In this document: positions 1 to 11,252 of the stretch, piece after piece
Position numbering within the stretch: position 1 is the first letter of the stretch
Layout: each line of letters opens with the position of its first letter
From: Areca catechu
Taxonomy: Eukaryota; Streptophyta; Magnoliopsida; Arecales; Arecaceae
Direction of reading: 5' to 3'
Assembly (NCBI GenBank): GCA_021397845.1
Contig: CM038052.1
Span: 149,384,854-149,448,853, forward strand
DNA length: 64,000 nucleotides
The notes under the pieces: model-generated
What the model was told of the DNA's origin: nothing
What the model saw: the letters and a program-made list of their open reading frames with translations, nothing else
Databases searched by the model: none
Translations under genes and position numbers: made by a program

Positions 1-250
1 GGAGTCGACTTTCATACACAGAATGGATAATCTGTGAGCTGGAAGAGCCGACTCGAGGGGCTCGAGCTGACTCTTCCAGAGTGCTCTTTGTAGCAAAGAG
101 TCGACTCAAGCAATTTGAGCTGGCTCGGATGACGGGATTCTTTGAATCACGTGTTGCCGCATTGAGAAGTTTTGGAGGGTTTTGGTTCTTCTTGATCGTG
201 GTGTGTAGATATATGTATATGGGATGGTTAGTCGAGAGGAGGTCAATATG
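1..250 (+). repeat. possible LTR fragment resembling the SIRE-like LTR of element E
   Basis: This stretch is rich in the words GAGTCGACT, GAGCCGACTCG and GAGCTGGCTCGGATGAC. The same kind of words recur in the SIRE-like LTR at 25385-26792 (for example GAGTCGGCTCGGATGAC near 26175). No boundary can be placed because the window starts inside it. It may be the end of a plus-oriented LTR inserted in the 3' region of element G. The similarity is by eye and partial. Confidence 0.3.
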
Positions 251-393
251 TAACAGTCCAAGAAAACCAATCAAGAAAGAAAATCCTTGTTTCTTCCAGA
301 TTTCGTTTTCTCTCTTCTCCTTCTCCTTTACTTCTCGATCATTCCAAGGGAACGTTTGATCTTTGTTTGACCTGTATTCTACCATGATCATCT

Positions 394-651
394 TTGGATT
401 GCTGGCAGATGGTCATTTGTGCATCTGGATTGCTGAATTGCTTCCGCTGGAGCATTGATCAGGATGATTTTTGCTCACACAAGAAGAGAGCAACTGAGGC
501 CATCTCTCCGACGCCCAAGGATGCTGAGGTCGAGGGTGCGACAATCCCAAGGGTAGAGTCCAGAGCTGAAGCCATCAGGGATGCCCCTCCGGCGAATGTT
601 GCACTAACACCAAGGAAAACTGCTCATCGGCGAGCGAGGTCTAAGCTCTGA
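394..651 (+). pseudogene. C-terminal part of an antisense extra ORF of the Tat element
   Basis: An 85-residue reading frame, basic at its end (ending RRARSKL), lies antisense to G between the integrase end and the left edge. A stretch of about 120 bases with AATGAA-like signals follows (ATCAATGAAAAAGG near 741). Tat elements are known to carry an extra ORF in antisense between pol and the 3' LTR, and the place and direction fit. The sequence itself shows no domain I recognise, so the call rests on position. The remnant at 13464-15747 is better supported and has the same orientation. Confidence 0.35.
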
Positions 652-1109
652 CATAGCCTTCTTCCCTCTTTGTTTTATAACTTAAGTTTCTAGAAGGCTT
701 CCCGACCTATCGAGAGCCTTCATGGCATGTAAAATCATTTTGATCAATGAAAAAGGCAACCTTTCCTTGAAACTGACATTGGCTATTTATTCATAATTTC
801 GTCATCATTATCATCATCATTTTTTTTTTTTGCCTTGAGATACTTTTAGAGGATCCATCAGAGCTCATGAAGGATTCATTTCTATAATGAAGGAATAGTA
901 CAACTTGACTAATACCTTTAGTTCGAACTTTATCTTCTCCTTTTCTCTCCAATTCCTTTACCTTTTTTCATAGTGAGGGAGTAATCTTTATGGTCACCGT
1001 AGGTATGTGTTTCCCCCAGGATTTAGTTGCTACAGACTGATTTTGTAGCTTTAGAATTGGTAAGAAGGCTTCTGGGAACACCTCGTCCTTGCTTTTTCAG
1101 ACTTGTAGT

Positions 1110-1450
1110 CATGCGAACCCAAGTGCAAGACTTCTGGGGCTCTTTGATTTGCCAAGCTGTGAGTCAAGTGGCAGATGGTGGGATTTCAAGAATTTCCAAC
1201 TGACATCCCCGAACTATGAGCAAGGCTGCTGGATGTTGGGTTCCTGGAGCTTCTTGATTTGATTGGCCATGCTATGAGTCAAGCGGTAGATAGTGGGACT
1301 TCAAGAGTTTCCCAGCAAACATTGCCAAACTATGAGCTAGGCCGAGCGTGAAACTTCTGGAACTCCTCAATGGGATTGGCCATGCTATGAGTCAAGTAGT
1401 ATATGGTGGGATTTCAAGAGCTTCCTAGCAAACATCTCCAGACTATGAGC
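1110..1450. repeat. about 114-bp tandem repeat, 3 diverged copies
   Basis: The word GAGTCAAG recurs at about 1161, 1275 and 1388, each time followed by GTGGGAYTTCAAGA and, 50-60 bases on, by ACTATGAGC. The copies are clearly diverged. They lie in the 3' untranslated region of element G, beside the 31-bp array. Confidence 0.65.
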
Positions 1451-1457
1451 AAGGTGG

Positions 1458-1674
1458 CAGATGCGGGGCTTCGTAAGTTTCCTGGCTTGAGGTATGGGGC
1501 TTCGTAAGTTTCCTGGCTTGAGGTGCGGGGCTTCGTAAGTTTCCTGGCTTGAAGTACAGGGCTTCGTAAATTTCCTGGCTTGAGGTGCAGGGCTTCATAA
1601 ATTTTCTGGCTTGAGGTGCGGGGCTTCGTAAGTTTCTCGGCTTGAGATGCAGGGTTTCGTATGTTTCCCGGCTT
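1458..1674. repeat. 31-bp tandem repeat, 7 copies, in the 3' UTR of element G
   Basis: Seven consecutive 31-bp units share a core GGGGCTTCGTAAGTTTCCTG followed by GCTTGAGGTGC. Six units fill 1489-1674 exactly and one more lies just upstream. Because 31 is not a multiple of three, the array stays open in more than one frame and yields spurious minus-strand ORFs with repeats such as SSQETYEAP. Tat/Ogre elements are known for hypervariable tandem repeats in the 3' UTR that can seed satellites. Confidence 0.95.
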
Positions 1675-1771
1675 GATTCGCTGGACCTGGAGTTGAAGGA
1701 GATGTTCCTGTACAAGTGAAAGACAAGTGTGCACCAAAAAGGAACTTTAATGATTGAAAAGGAGTCTTACA

Positions 1772-2900
1772 TCAGTGGTAATACATTATCAAATTACTCG
1801 CATTCCAGGTTCGTGTGAACCGGGTGCCATTAAGTCCGCCAAGGTAGTAGGCCCCACTTGGTAGAGCCTCGACCACCTTGTAGGGGCCTTCCTAGCATGG
1901 GGAGGGTTTGCCGCCTTCCCCCGGTTCGGATCCTTCCACCCGCTTGAGGATGAGGTCGCCTGGATGGAACACCTTAGGCCTCATGCAAGAGTTGTAATAG
2001 CATGCGACCCTTTGCCGGTAGGCTACCATCTGGAGTCGGGCTTTGTCTCTCATCTCATCTAGCAGATCCAAGTTTAAGAGGAGACGGGCTAGATTCTCAG
2101 CTTTGTCGTACTACTCAATCCAAAGTATGGGCAAGCTAGGCTCCACCGGGATCACAACTTCAGTGTCGAAGATAAGGTTAAAGGGCATCTCGTCGGTGGT
2201 CGTGCGGGATGTAGTGTGGTAAGCCCACAGCACACTGGACAGCTCTTCAGCCCGTCGACCCTTGGCCTCATCTAGCCTTGTGCGGAGCCCTTGCAGGGTG
2301 GTCTGGTTAGTCACCTCGGCTTTCCCATTGGTTTGGAGATGAGCCACCGAAGTGAAGTGTGATGGATGTTGAGGTCAGCACAGAACTCCTCGAAAGCCTG
2401 GTTATTGAACTGCCATCCATTATCCGTTATGATTGAGTGTGGCAGCCCAAACTGGTAGATGACAGACTTCCAAAAGAAAGACCTGACCTTCATCTCCGTT
2501 ATCCGGGCCAGGGGTTCTGCCTCGATCCACTTGGTGAAGTAGTCGATGGCCATAATCAAGAACTTTCATTGGCCAAATGCAGGAGGAAAGGGTCCTAGAA
2601 TGTCCATTCCCCACTGCGCGAATGGCCACGGAGCTGATAGTTGAGAGAGTGGGGCCACCAGCTGTTGCTGGATGTGGGCATGGCGTTGACAACAACCACA
2701 CTTCCTCATGAAGCTGGCAGCATCTTCTCACATGGTCTCCCAAAAATATCCTTGCTGGAGGGCCTTATAGGCCAGAGTTTTGCCCCCCACAAGATTGCCG
2801 TAGATGCCTTCATGTATCTCTTAGAGCATGTGGCAAGCTTCTGAGGGCTTCAAGCACTTTAGTAGGGGGTAAGAGTAAGATCTCCGGTATAACTGCCCAT
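1772..2900 (-). pseudogene. integrase of element G (Ty3/gypsy, Tat-type)
   Basis: Read on the minus strand, the N-terminal zinc-binding part lies near 2860-2690 (HEGIYGN, then CGCC). The catalytic core follows: MAIDYFTKW near 2555, ITDNG near 2430, and the third acidic region as NGKAEVTNQ near 2330. The C-terminal part shows the usual gypsy pattern (FHPGDLILKR near 1960, EGPYKVVEAL near 1880, RTWNASNL near 1805) and ends at a TGA at 1772-1774. There is no chromodomain, as expected for Tat. Several stops and at least one frameshift near 2340 break the frame. The product would have inserted cDNA into host chromatin. Confidence 0.88.
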
Positions 2901-2949
2901 CCATTATCACATAACGCACGTCCTTCTTCTTGAGGAGGTCGGCTTCCTT

Positions 2950-3485
2950 TCAATCGTCGGGTAGGGTGCCGGTAGTGATATACTTAATGTAGGGGTCCAT
3001 CCAGCTAGCATCAGTGATGACTTGCTGGACTTCCGCTATGGGTTCATAGCTGGGTGCTTCGAGGTACTCGATAAAAGTACACCCTAGTAATGACTCCAAC
3101 AGGGTGGCCAGTCTGGAGAGGACATCAGCTTGAGCATTCTCCACTTGTGAGATATGGGAGATGCCGAACTACTGGAGGTTCACCATATATGAATGTACCT
3201 TGTCCAGGTACTTAGCCATCATGGATCCTGAGCTTTGTACTCATTAGAGACTTGGCCCACCACAAGCTGAGAATCGGTGAAAACCTTCAATCTCTTGACA
3301 CCCAACTTGCAAGACACCTTTAGTTCTACGAGGAGTGCCTCATATTCAGCTTGATTGTTAGTCGCCTTGAAGAGAAACCATAGCGCATACTCCGCAACGA
3401 CCCCATCGGAGTTAGCGAGAATAAGACCGGCTCCACTCCCTCCAGCGTTGGATGCACCATCGATGTGAAGGATCCATGTCATCAC
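2950..3485 (-). pseudogene. second, archaeal-type RNase H of element G
   Basis: The minus frame begins with ILHIDGASN, followed by SGAGLILAN, then NNQAEYEALL and FTDSQLVVGQV. This is the D, E, D pattern of the plant Ty3/gypsy second RNase H. Downstream, ENAQADVLSRLA fits the end of the domain. The domain sits between the first RNase H and integrase, which is the defining trait of the Tat lineage. One in-frame stop near 3170 splits it. Inference from family knowledge: it degrades the RNA strand of the replication intermediate. Confidence 0.85.
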
Positions 3486-3489
3486 CTCC

Positions 3490-4918
3490 GGGCCTGGGTC
3501 CAGCCTGGGCTTGGCTTACTGGCCTATCACTCCAAGTCCTCATCTATCCAGGTGCATTCCACCAGAAAATCGACTAGGACCTGGGCCTTTTGCATCGATC
3601 ATGGGTGGTAGGTGATGTCGTACTCATTGAGTTTCATCGCCCACCTAGCTAGGTGCCCCGAAGTGTCAAGGCGGCTCAGGATAGCCCTTAGGGGCTGATC
3701 CGTGAGGACAGTAATAGGGTGTGCTAGGAAATAGGGCATGAGGCACTACACAGACATTATTAGTATAAAAATGATCTTTTTGGATCAGGTGTATCTGGTT
3801 TCCGTATCATGGAGTAGCTTGCTAGCATAATAGACTGGCCTTTTGGTGCCGTCCTTATCAGTGCAGACCAGCACCAAGCTAACCACCTCAGGTGAGTTTG
3901 CCAGGTATAGGAGGAGCTTTTCCTCGGGCTCCGGCCTGGACAGCAGTGATGGGGAGGCGAGGAGCTTTTTCAGCCCCTCGAATGCCTCCCGGCACTCTTC
4001 CATCCAAGTGAAGTCGTTCATCTTCCACAGTACTGTGAAGAATGGCTGGCGATGCTTAGTGAAGCAAGAGATAAAGTGGCTCAATGCTGTGATGTGCCCA
4101 GTGAGGTGCTGGACCTTCTTCTTAGAGATAGGGTGTCTTATGTCGGCGATCGCCTGAATCTTCTCAGGGTTGGCCTCTATCTCTCTCTAGGTGACCATAA
4201 ATCCTAGAAACTTTTTCGCCACCATGCCAAATATGCACTTGACAGGGTTCAGCTTCATTTGATAGAGGTGAAGGTTATCAAAAGCCTCTGCCAGGTCATC
4301 AATGCAATCTGACTCTGGGTCGTTCATGATGAGCATATCGTCTACATATAACTGCATGTTGCGATCGATTTGGTCTTTGAAGACCTTACTGACCAGTCGT
4401 TGATACGTGGCCCCTACATTCTTGAGTTCAAATGGTATCATCTTGTAATAGTATGTACCTCGATCAGTCATGAATGTCACGTACTCCTCGTCCCCCAAAT
4501 GTATGCGGATTTGGTTATATACAGAGAATGCATCCATAAAGCTGAGAAACTTGTGGGCCGAGGTCGTGTCCACTAGCTGGTCAATCTTGAAGAGTGGGAA
4601 GCTATCCTTTGGGCTTGCCTAGTTGAGGTTGGTGTAGTCTACACAGATCCTTCACTTCCTAGACGCTTTTTTGACCATCACCACATTAGCAAGCCAGTCA
4701 GGGTAGCGTAACTCGCGAATGAAGCCTACTACGAGAAGTTTTTTCACTTCTTCGTCGATCACCTTCTGCTACTCCGGGGCAAAGCTCCTTTTCTTCTGCC
4801 AAACTAGATGATAGTTGGGGTTGACATTCAGCTTATGGCTGATCACTTCTAGAGGGATGCCAGGCATGTCGACGATGGTCCAGGCGAAGACGTCTGCGTT
4901 GGTCTGCAGGAAGCTAAG
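3490..4918 (-). pseudogene. reverse transcriptase and first RNase H of element G
   Basis: On the minus strand the region opens with DVFAWTIVDMPGI (near 4890-4855), the conserved start of Tat RT. The palm domain follows, with FLSFMDAFSVYNQI near 4540 and the catalytic YVDDML at 4331-4348. The RT end FLGFMVT is near 4190. The connection and RNase H1 part lies at 3785-4084 (FTWMEECREAFEGLKKLL, then YYASKLL). Stops occur near 4745, 4660 and 4620. The solo LTR at 4924-6395 separates this from the upstream protease. Confidence 0.88.
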
Positions 4919-4923
4919 CAGAT

Positions 4924-6395
4924 TGATGCGGGACTATTCATGTATGCCAATTATTTTTCATGTATTAAGCATTAAATTAGGAGTTTATTTCTCGAATTTC
5001 AAGCCAAGATTCGAAGTAGGAAATTTTATAAAAATTCTAGAAGCAGATACATGCAGAAATAGATCCTACAAGTGAAGAAACAGGATCACCAAGGCAAAGA
5101 AGCCCTGGTTAGGACTAGCTCTTCTGCAATACCACTATCAGATGAGTCTAGGGGGTGTACCTAGTAGAGATTTGAAGATTGATCCATGAAGAGTTCACTC
5201 TACGCTCGACATATGCGGCTTGGAAAATAAAGCTATCGACCTTGCAAATTCACGGCTTTCAATCCGATGATCCAGAAGCTTATTGATTTGAATCCTGGAT
5301 TCGTGAACTCTGAGGGACCTGTAAATCACAATTCAAGCATTAAAAAATAAAGAAGAAAAAAGGTTAAATCGCTGAAAGAAGAAGGGAAGGAAGGGAAGGA
5401 AGAGGGGTGGCTAGGAAGATGAAGAGGCTGTCGACTTGGAGGCAGGGCACAGGGATCACACAGGTACCCTAAGAGATCACACATATACCCTAAATCATAC
5501 AGAATACTTCACACACAATTTTGAGGAGCTCAAGAATAATTCATTCATCAATAATCAGCAATAATACATGATGGGGGGAAGAAGCCTTTATATAGGCATA
5601 CAAGTTAGGGCATATAAGAGATTTTACATGGTCTTCCTTTTCCTTTACAAACTCTTCTACAAGTCCTCTCCCAAATAGATTCAAATCTCTTCTCCCAACT
5701 AGGATTACTCCTCTCCTCCTCTTTGGCTTGGTCTTCTCCTTCTCTTTGACTTGGTCCAAGGGGGGTAATCATAAGGGGGAGCCATATGGAGGGTGACCAT
5801 AAGGTGGGGCGCCATATGAAGAACTTTGGGCTTTTGGACTTTGGGCAACCCACTTCAGTGCTGGGCTGGATCTTTTAGGGTTTTTTCCGGTTGTCCATCT
5901 CCTCATGGTGGGCTGATGTACTTGTCATCAAGGTATGCAATGATAGCTCCAAGAATCCTTCTATGCTTCCCAAGTGGCACAATTATATGGATGACTGGAT
6001 TCCATGCAGTGGTTATAGCATTATGCTGACTGGCTTCATAAGTGACTTGAGTCTTCTTACAAAATTGGACTGGACTCAATATAATACCTACAAAATTGGA
6101 CTGAATGCATAAAACTCAAAACTTACAGGACTCATAAGACTCACTAAGCATTCAAAACTTGACTCAATACTCTAATTATAGGACTCAACTGTAGAAAGGC
6201 TCTAAATAGGACTCAGGGGCCAAAATATAGATTCAAGTATAACAAGGCCTGAAAAACAAACTCAAGGCCCAAATACAAAACTCAAATATCTAACATAGAC
6301 AAATTATTTGACTCAAAGACAAAATTTGCATCATGGCTAGGGACTCAAAACTCATAGACCCATAGTAAACTAGGGTTGACCTGATGTCCCCATCA
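4924..6395 (-). mobile_element. solo LTR (element I) inserted in element G pol
   Basis: The insert runs from TGATGCGGGAC to GTCCCCATCA, so its ends are short inverted repeats beginning TG and ending CA. Both sides carry the 5-bp duplication CAGAT (4919-4923 and 6396-6400). The flanks are G coding sequence. It has no coding domain and a minus-strand TATA box at 5585-5596. The minus orientation is inferred from that TATA box and from blocks such as AATTATAGGACTCAA near the right end, which recur in the other chromovirus-type LTRs here. A solo LTR is the usual product of recombination between the two LTRs of a full element. Confidence 0.9.
5585..5596 (-). promoter_or_regulatory. TATA box of solo LTR I
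   Basis: On the minus strand the sequence reads CCTATATAAAGG, about 800 bases from the LTR 5' end, a normal place for a U3 promoter. There is no direct evidence of activity. Confidence 0.55.
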
Positions 6396-6400
6396 CAGAT

Positions 6401-7184
6401 GGGATCTCTCCTCCTCAGGCAGTAGGGCCCCCACCTGTACCATCCTCAAGGGATCTTCTCTCAAGGGGAAGGACAATAAGGGCTCAACGGGTCCGCCCTT
6501 TGGCTCTGGCTCTGCTGGATTTAGCTGGTCGATGACTTGGTTCGGATTGGCTCCTCATGGCCCCGGAATAGTCTACAAGCAGTGCTGGACAGGCTGGCAT
6601 GACCCCCTCATATCTCCCTGATCCTGCGAGGGGTCTTGAACTGAGCAAAGAGATGCCTTGTAGAAATAGTGGCATCGAGCAGGTTGAGTCCAGAACTTCC
6701 TGGTATTGTATTGTAAGGCAAAGGCACTCTCACCACGATGAAGGTCGTTAGTACAGTCCTTTGCCGGGGTGGGGTCCCAGCAGTTATTGAAAGTGTAATC
6801 TCTCCCTTAACTCTACCTGAGTCCCCGGTGAAGCCCACTAAGGGTGAGAATACCAGTCTTATTTGGTCAGTAGATAGGTTCATCCTTGCAAAAGCATCGT
6901 AAAAAAGGATATCTACAGAGCTTCCACTATCTACCATGATTTTCTTTATAGGATGCTTCGCTATCATCATTTCCATGATGACAGCATCATTATTTGGATT
7001 ATTTATCCTGGCCGACCCCTCTCCTATGCAGGGGTATCATCACTCTCTTCTCTCCCACTAGCCCTCTTCGGGGTTTGGCCTGCCCTCCAAGAAATCATTC
7101 CCACTAGCTTCTCAGTAGGCTGGTTATTGATGGCGAGTGGATGGGGCTCTTCATTCTGGACTACTAGAAGAATTGATGCAGGAT
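6401..7184 (-). pseudogene. aspartic protease region of element G
   Basis: The minus frame from 6976 contains IMVDSGSSVDILFYDAF, with the catalytic DSGSS at about 6917-6931. Further on are PLVGFTGDSG and ITAGTPPRQRTVLTTFIVV, the usual Tat protease arrangement. Upstream, 7184-6990 encodes the gag-protease linker with AINNQPTEKLVGMISW. The reading frame is broken near 6615 and before 6976. Solo LTRs flank it on both sides (left edge 6400, right edge 7185), so gag, protease and RT are now separated. Role: processing of the Gag-Pol polyprotein. Confidence 0.85.
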
Positions 7185-7189
7185 GGAAG

Positions 7190-8634
7190 TGATATTAATC
7201 TAATGTTAAGTAACCTATTTTGTTTTTTAAGAAAAGGAGCAATGAACGATAAGACTTCAGCAAGCTAAAGCAAAAGAAATCAAAGAACTATTTAAGAAAA
7301 CAAGTAGAGTGTTACTAAGTTACCCGCAATATTGAATCAATCAATTAAAAGAAGAAAATTGGATCCAATGGTTGAGAAACCATCTAAACTAGGACAATCT
7401 ACTTCAAAGAATTAGATCTAGAGAGTTTAGGATCGGATTTACTTACCAACCATGATTTCTAACCCTCTTCTTTGTAGATGTGATTTCTGTACCCTAGGAT
7501 TCGTGGTTGAAATCAAAGACTATCACTCTTGAGTTGTAGTTCTCCAACGTTGGTGGTTCCAAAGCAAGGCAAACCTTCACTTCAGATCGGGAACACCAGG
7601 GATTCTACAAAAGAACAACCAATTAGGACTTGGAAGGATGAGAAAAGAATGAAAAAAATAGAAGATTAGGAAGGAAAGATGGAGGATTGGTAGCGTCTTG
7701 GATCTTGATGGATTGGTGGTTGATGGTTGGATGGTAGCTTGGACCTCTCGCCTAAGGAAGGTAGCCAGGACCTCATGCCCACTCTCACAAATAGCAATGC
7801 CCCCTCGGCAAAGCAATTGGAAAAAAAAATATAACTTCATTTATCATTATAAACTAGTTACAAGGGGGGATGAGGGTGGTATTTATAGACCCTCATTTAC
7901 ATGGTAGCAAGATAAAGAGAAAACTCATTTGAATGCAAGATAAGTCTTATTCAAACACATGATAAGACCTATCCCTACTAGATAAGTGGAGAGGATAAAG
8001 GTGACTTCTAACTTAATTTCAAACTTGTTTTTTTGTTGGAACGGATGACAACCCATTTGAATTTAAAAAGGTGCCCTCCCTTCATGATTTCTACCGACTT
8101 CCTTGAATGAATTGAAAAGAAAAGTGGCGACAATTCATGGCTTATACTCCTTCTTAGGCAACAATTCTTTATGCATTTGAACTTCAAGATGCGGTTGATC
8201 TTCTAGCTAGATAAGGTCTTCTTTGAAGTTTGAAGTCCCTTCATATGTTCCATTTGAACTTCTCTCTATCTTGAAATTTGAAAATCCTTCATGTGTAGCC
8301 GACCAAGGAGAGTGGTGATGTGGCATGATAAGGTGACATGGCATGCTTCCTTGTATGTCCTTTTACTTGGTTTGGTCCAACATCATGTCTTGGCTAGCTT
8401 AAACCCCTTAATATTCAAGACTTAACCCAAGCAAACCAATTTTGATCAAATTGAACCTAATTTGACCAATTTACAAACTCAAAGTAGTCTAAGCTTTTAA
8501 TTACAGGAATCAATGATTCAATTACAGGTCTCAATGACTTAATTATAGGACTCAACGATGTAATTACAGGACTCAATGACTCATGCTATAATTAAAACCA
8601 AAATAGGTTATTCATTGATGATCCATAAAGAACC
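7190..8634 (-). mobile_element. solo LTR (element H) inserted between gag and protease of G
   Basis: The insert is bounded by a 5-bp duplication GGAAG at 7185-7189 and 8635-8639. It starts with TG and contains no coding domain. Its last bases read AACC rather than the expected CA, so one terminal base has probably mutated. Repeated words such as AATTACAGGACTCAATGA near the right end and a minus-strand TATA box (7879-7890) give a minus orientation like B and I. Overall structure resembles the LTRs of B, but it is not a close copy. Confidence 0.85.
7879..7890 (-). promoter_or_regulatory. TATA box of solo LTR H
   Basis: The minus strand reads GTCTATAAATACC about 750 bases from the LTR 5' end, matching the position in LTR I. 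Confidence 0.55.
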
Positions 8635-8639
8635 GGAAG

Positions 8640-10318
8640 TGAATTGACGTTTCTTTTTAGCTCTGGTGTCCTCACTAGGAACTCCTCCCTCCACGTACTT
8701 TCCAAGGTAGCGTGCTTGTCAAGTCTTCTATCTCCCTCTTCAGGTGGTGGCATTCCTCTGTACCATGGCCGTGGTCCCGATGAAAGCGGTAGTAGTGGGA
8801 CCGGTCGCATCCAGTGGATGGCCTCAGAAGAGGAGGACGGTGCAGGAAGCTCTTGTCCTTAATCTCCATGAGAATCTTTGCTCTCAGGATAAAGAGAGGA
8901 GTGAACTTCTCTTCCTTGGCGGGGTCGACTCTCAGTCTCGGCCCTAGTCATGGGGCCGATGCCAACTTCTGGGCTTGGGAAATGGATTTTCCCCAATGGC
9001 CTACCTTTTGAGGGGCCTCCCGTCTAGCTCCCTCCTGGTGTGATCTGCCTTCTCCGTGTGAATGTATTTGTGAGCCCGGAGGAGGAGCTCTGAATACATC
9101 TTCGGAGGCTTCTTGTCGAGGGAGTAGGTGAAGCAGGAGGTCTGCAACCCCCTCTTTAGAGCCAGCATAGCAACTAGCTCGTTGAGATAGTAGATCTCCA
9201 GGGTGGTGGCCTTGAAATGGGACATGTAGTCCTGGAGAGGCTCTCAGTCTTGCTGACAGATTGAGAAGAGGTTGTCAGACTCACGTGCTATCTTTCTGCA
9301 TGCATCGAAGTGCACCATGAATCTCTTCTCCAACTGGAAGAAGGAGTCAATGCTTTCCGACTCGAGTCTGGAGAATTAGGCTCGAGCGGCCTTCTATAGG
9401 GTAGCCAAGAAGGTGATGTAGAAGAGAGCATCAGTAGCCCTCTGGACCCTCATAAGGACCTTGTAACTTTCTAAATGGTCCAGGGGTCAGTTGTTTCATC
9501 ATGGGGATCAACCTGGGGCATGCAGAACTGGCTGAGAATCGGTTCCTCTTGGATTCTGCGAGAAAAAGGAGGGCAGGTGTCGTAACCCGCATCTCACTAG
9601 GAGAGCCTTGAATCTCTGCAAATCAACGAGAAAGTTTAGCCACTTTGCACTCCTGCTCTTCGAGGCATCTCTCCACCTGGTGATGGATGGCCTCGTCAAT
9701 GGATCCCTCGATAAAGGCTATCGGGGGTGAAGGAGGCGCGGAGTTGGAGAACTCTCGTCTGTGTTCCTGGCCACTAGTAGGAGTGCGCACCATGGTCTGA
9801 GACTGGGGAGCGGCTCTCTCGGCCGATCGGGCCATCGTGCTACCTCTTTCCTACCACCTAGTGGTCTCTTCTCGGGTGGGAGACCACATGCAATGGCCCC
9901 TCCTAGAGGGACCAAAGGCTGGTATGATGGTCGGCAGCATGGGTCGCCGACATCCATGACTGCTATTATGTTGCCAGGGATCGGTGCCTCAGATGGAGCT
10001 AGAACACCACCATAGCTAGGGCATGGACCTGCTGGGCTAGTGCAGTGATCTGGGAGTCCACTGGAGGCGGTGGTGTAGCAGGTAGCTCCCTTTCTAGGCT
10101 CTGGTCATCATGACAGGGGACCCCCGCCCTGCTGGCGAAAACCTTGCATGCTCTCATTGTCACCATGGAGCTCTAGGGCTTCTACAAGTGCTCTGTGGGC
10201 AGTGGAGAGATTCACGGTTGGACTTCCCACAGTCACTGGAATTCTAGTACTCTATCCCCTACTTGGTGCGCTAATCTATTTTCGCCAAGATCACCATGGC
10301 CTGTAGCTGGTACGACAT
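8640..10318 (-). pseudogene. gag of element G
   Basis: A possible start ATG lies at 10316-10318 on the minus strand, soon followed by a stop, so the N-terminus is uncertain. A Pro/Ser-rich N-terminal part (9835-9623) contains MARSAERAAPQSQ. The capsid-like part at 9225-9001 shows ATTLEIYYLNELVAMLALKRG and KMYSELLLRAHKYI, typical of Tat Gag. A Cys-poor nucleic-acid-binding-like stretch HYYRFHRDHGHGTEECHHLK lies near 8800-8740. Frames shift at least three times. The 3' end is cut by solo LTR H. The product would have packaged element RNA. Confidence 0.8.
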
Positions 10319-10379
10319 GTTCCCTCTAGGTGCTCGGTCCTTTGCTCTGGTGCACTCCTTGGTTGGCTGCCCTATAAAA

Positions 10380-11207
10380 TAGAGGAGACCCGGATTAGGG
10401 ATTCCGGTGGGGACACTCTGACAATCAAGTCAGTGGGACGATCTAAAAGCACAAGACCTCTTTGGTGGAGAGCTTAGGGACTCTCCGCATGTAAAGGATG
10501 AGAGATAGAACTGAGATGTAAAGACAAGGACAAGTTGGGATCAAAGAGCTTGGGATGTTCTGCTGGCTAGTTCCTAGCCCGTCAGCTCTCTTTCTCTTAC
10601 CGATTACCTCTTTTTCCTCTAGGGATTCTTTATTCTATTTTATATGAGAACGATGGCCCAGACTAGGTCTGGGGCTTCTCTGAGATGTCCTTTTTTTGGT
10701 GCCCCCTTTGGAGGGGGGCTTTCTGCTATTCACCCTACTTTCCCCTTTGGATCGATCCTTTAAAGGAGATCCTTTCATTAGGGGTGTCTGCCGGTGTGGC
10801 ATAGACCTTGTCCCTTTGGTGGTGCAGTTCCCCATGGGAGGGGCGGGCACCGTGACACTAAGCCCCGAGCCATGGTGGGATGTTTCTATTCTTAGAGGGA
10901 CCGTCGGAACATCGTAGGGCCTGTGGCCATAATGGAATACTCATTTTGGGGGAGGTTTAGATTTTTTGTCACGAGGGTTGAGACCCCCGATTGCATGATC
11001 ATCGATGTGGTGGTACACTAAGGACTTGGGGCCTAGAGGAGCACACCTTGCATAGAACATGCAGGTGGCACGTTGCGGAACTTGAATTAATGGCAGGGCG
11101 TGCACCTCCTTCCAGAGGTTACAGGTGGACGGGGACCCCATCGCCATGGTTTGAATTTCTATTGATCCTTCTCTCCTTTACCACTAGCGGGAATTATATC
11201 CTCCGCA
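10380..11207 (-). mobile_element. probable 5' LTR of element G
   Basis: On the minus strand a TATA box (CTCATATAAAAT, 10637-10648) is followed about 200 bases on by CCACTGACTTGATTGTCAGAGTG and a pyrimidine-rich block ending near 10380, a pattern typical of R-U5 of Tat LTRs. Gag begins just downstream. The LTR start at 11207 (TGCGGAGG) is only a candidate. A clear primer-binding site of the TGGCGCC type is not seen next to 10380, which weakens the assignment. Confidence 0.5.
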
Positions 11208-11252
11208 AGGTAAGAAAAGGACTCGCTTCAGGAGCCCCGCCCCTGGAAGCAT

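Larger units (their letters stand above)
1..11207 (-). mobile_element. Ty3/gypsy retrotransposon, Tat-type (element G), nearly complete, decayed
   Basis: Read on the minus strand the order is 5' LTR (about 11207-10380), gag, protease, reverse transcriptase, RNase H, a second archaeal-type RNase H, integrase, then a long 3' untranslated region with tandem repeats. A second RNase H between the first RNase H and integrase is diagnostic of the Tat/Ogre lineage. The coding part has many stops and frameshifts. Two solo LTRs (4924-6395 and 7190-8634) are inserted in it with exact 5-bp duplications. No 3' LTR is visible, so the element probably runs past the left edge. The 5' LTR start at 11207 (TGCGGAGG on the minus strand) is a guess. 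Confidence 0.8.

Noticed and set aside
1414..1737. Minus-strand ORFs of 90-107 codons with repeated SSQETYEAP-like text
   Set aside because: They are produced by the 31-bp tandem array, which stays open in more than one frame; no start context or conserved domain.
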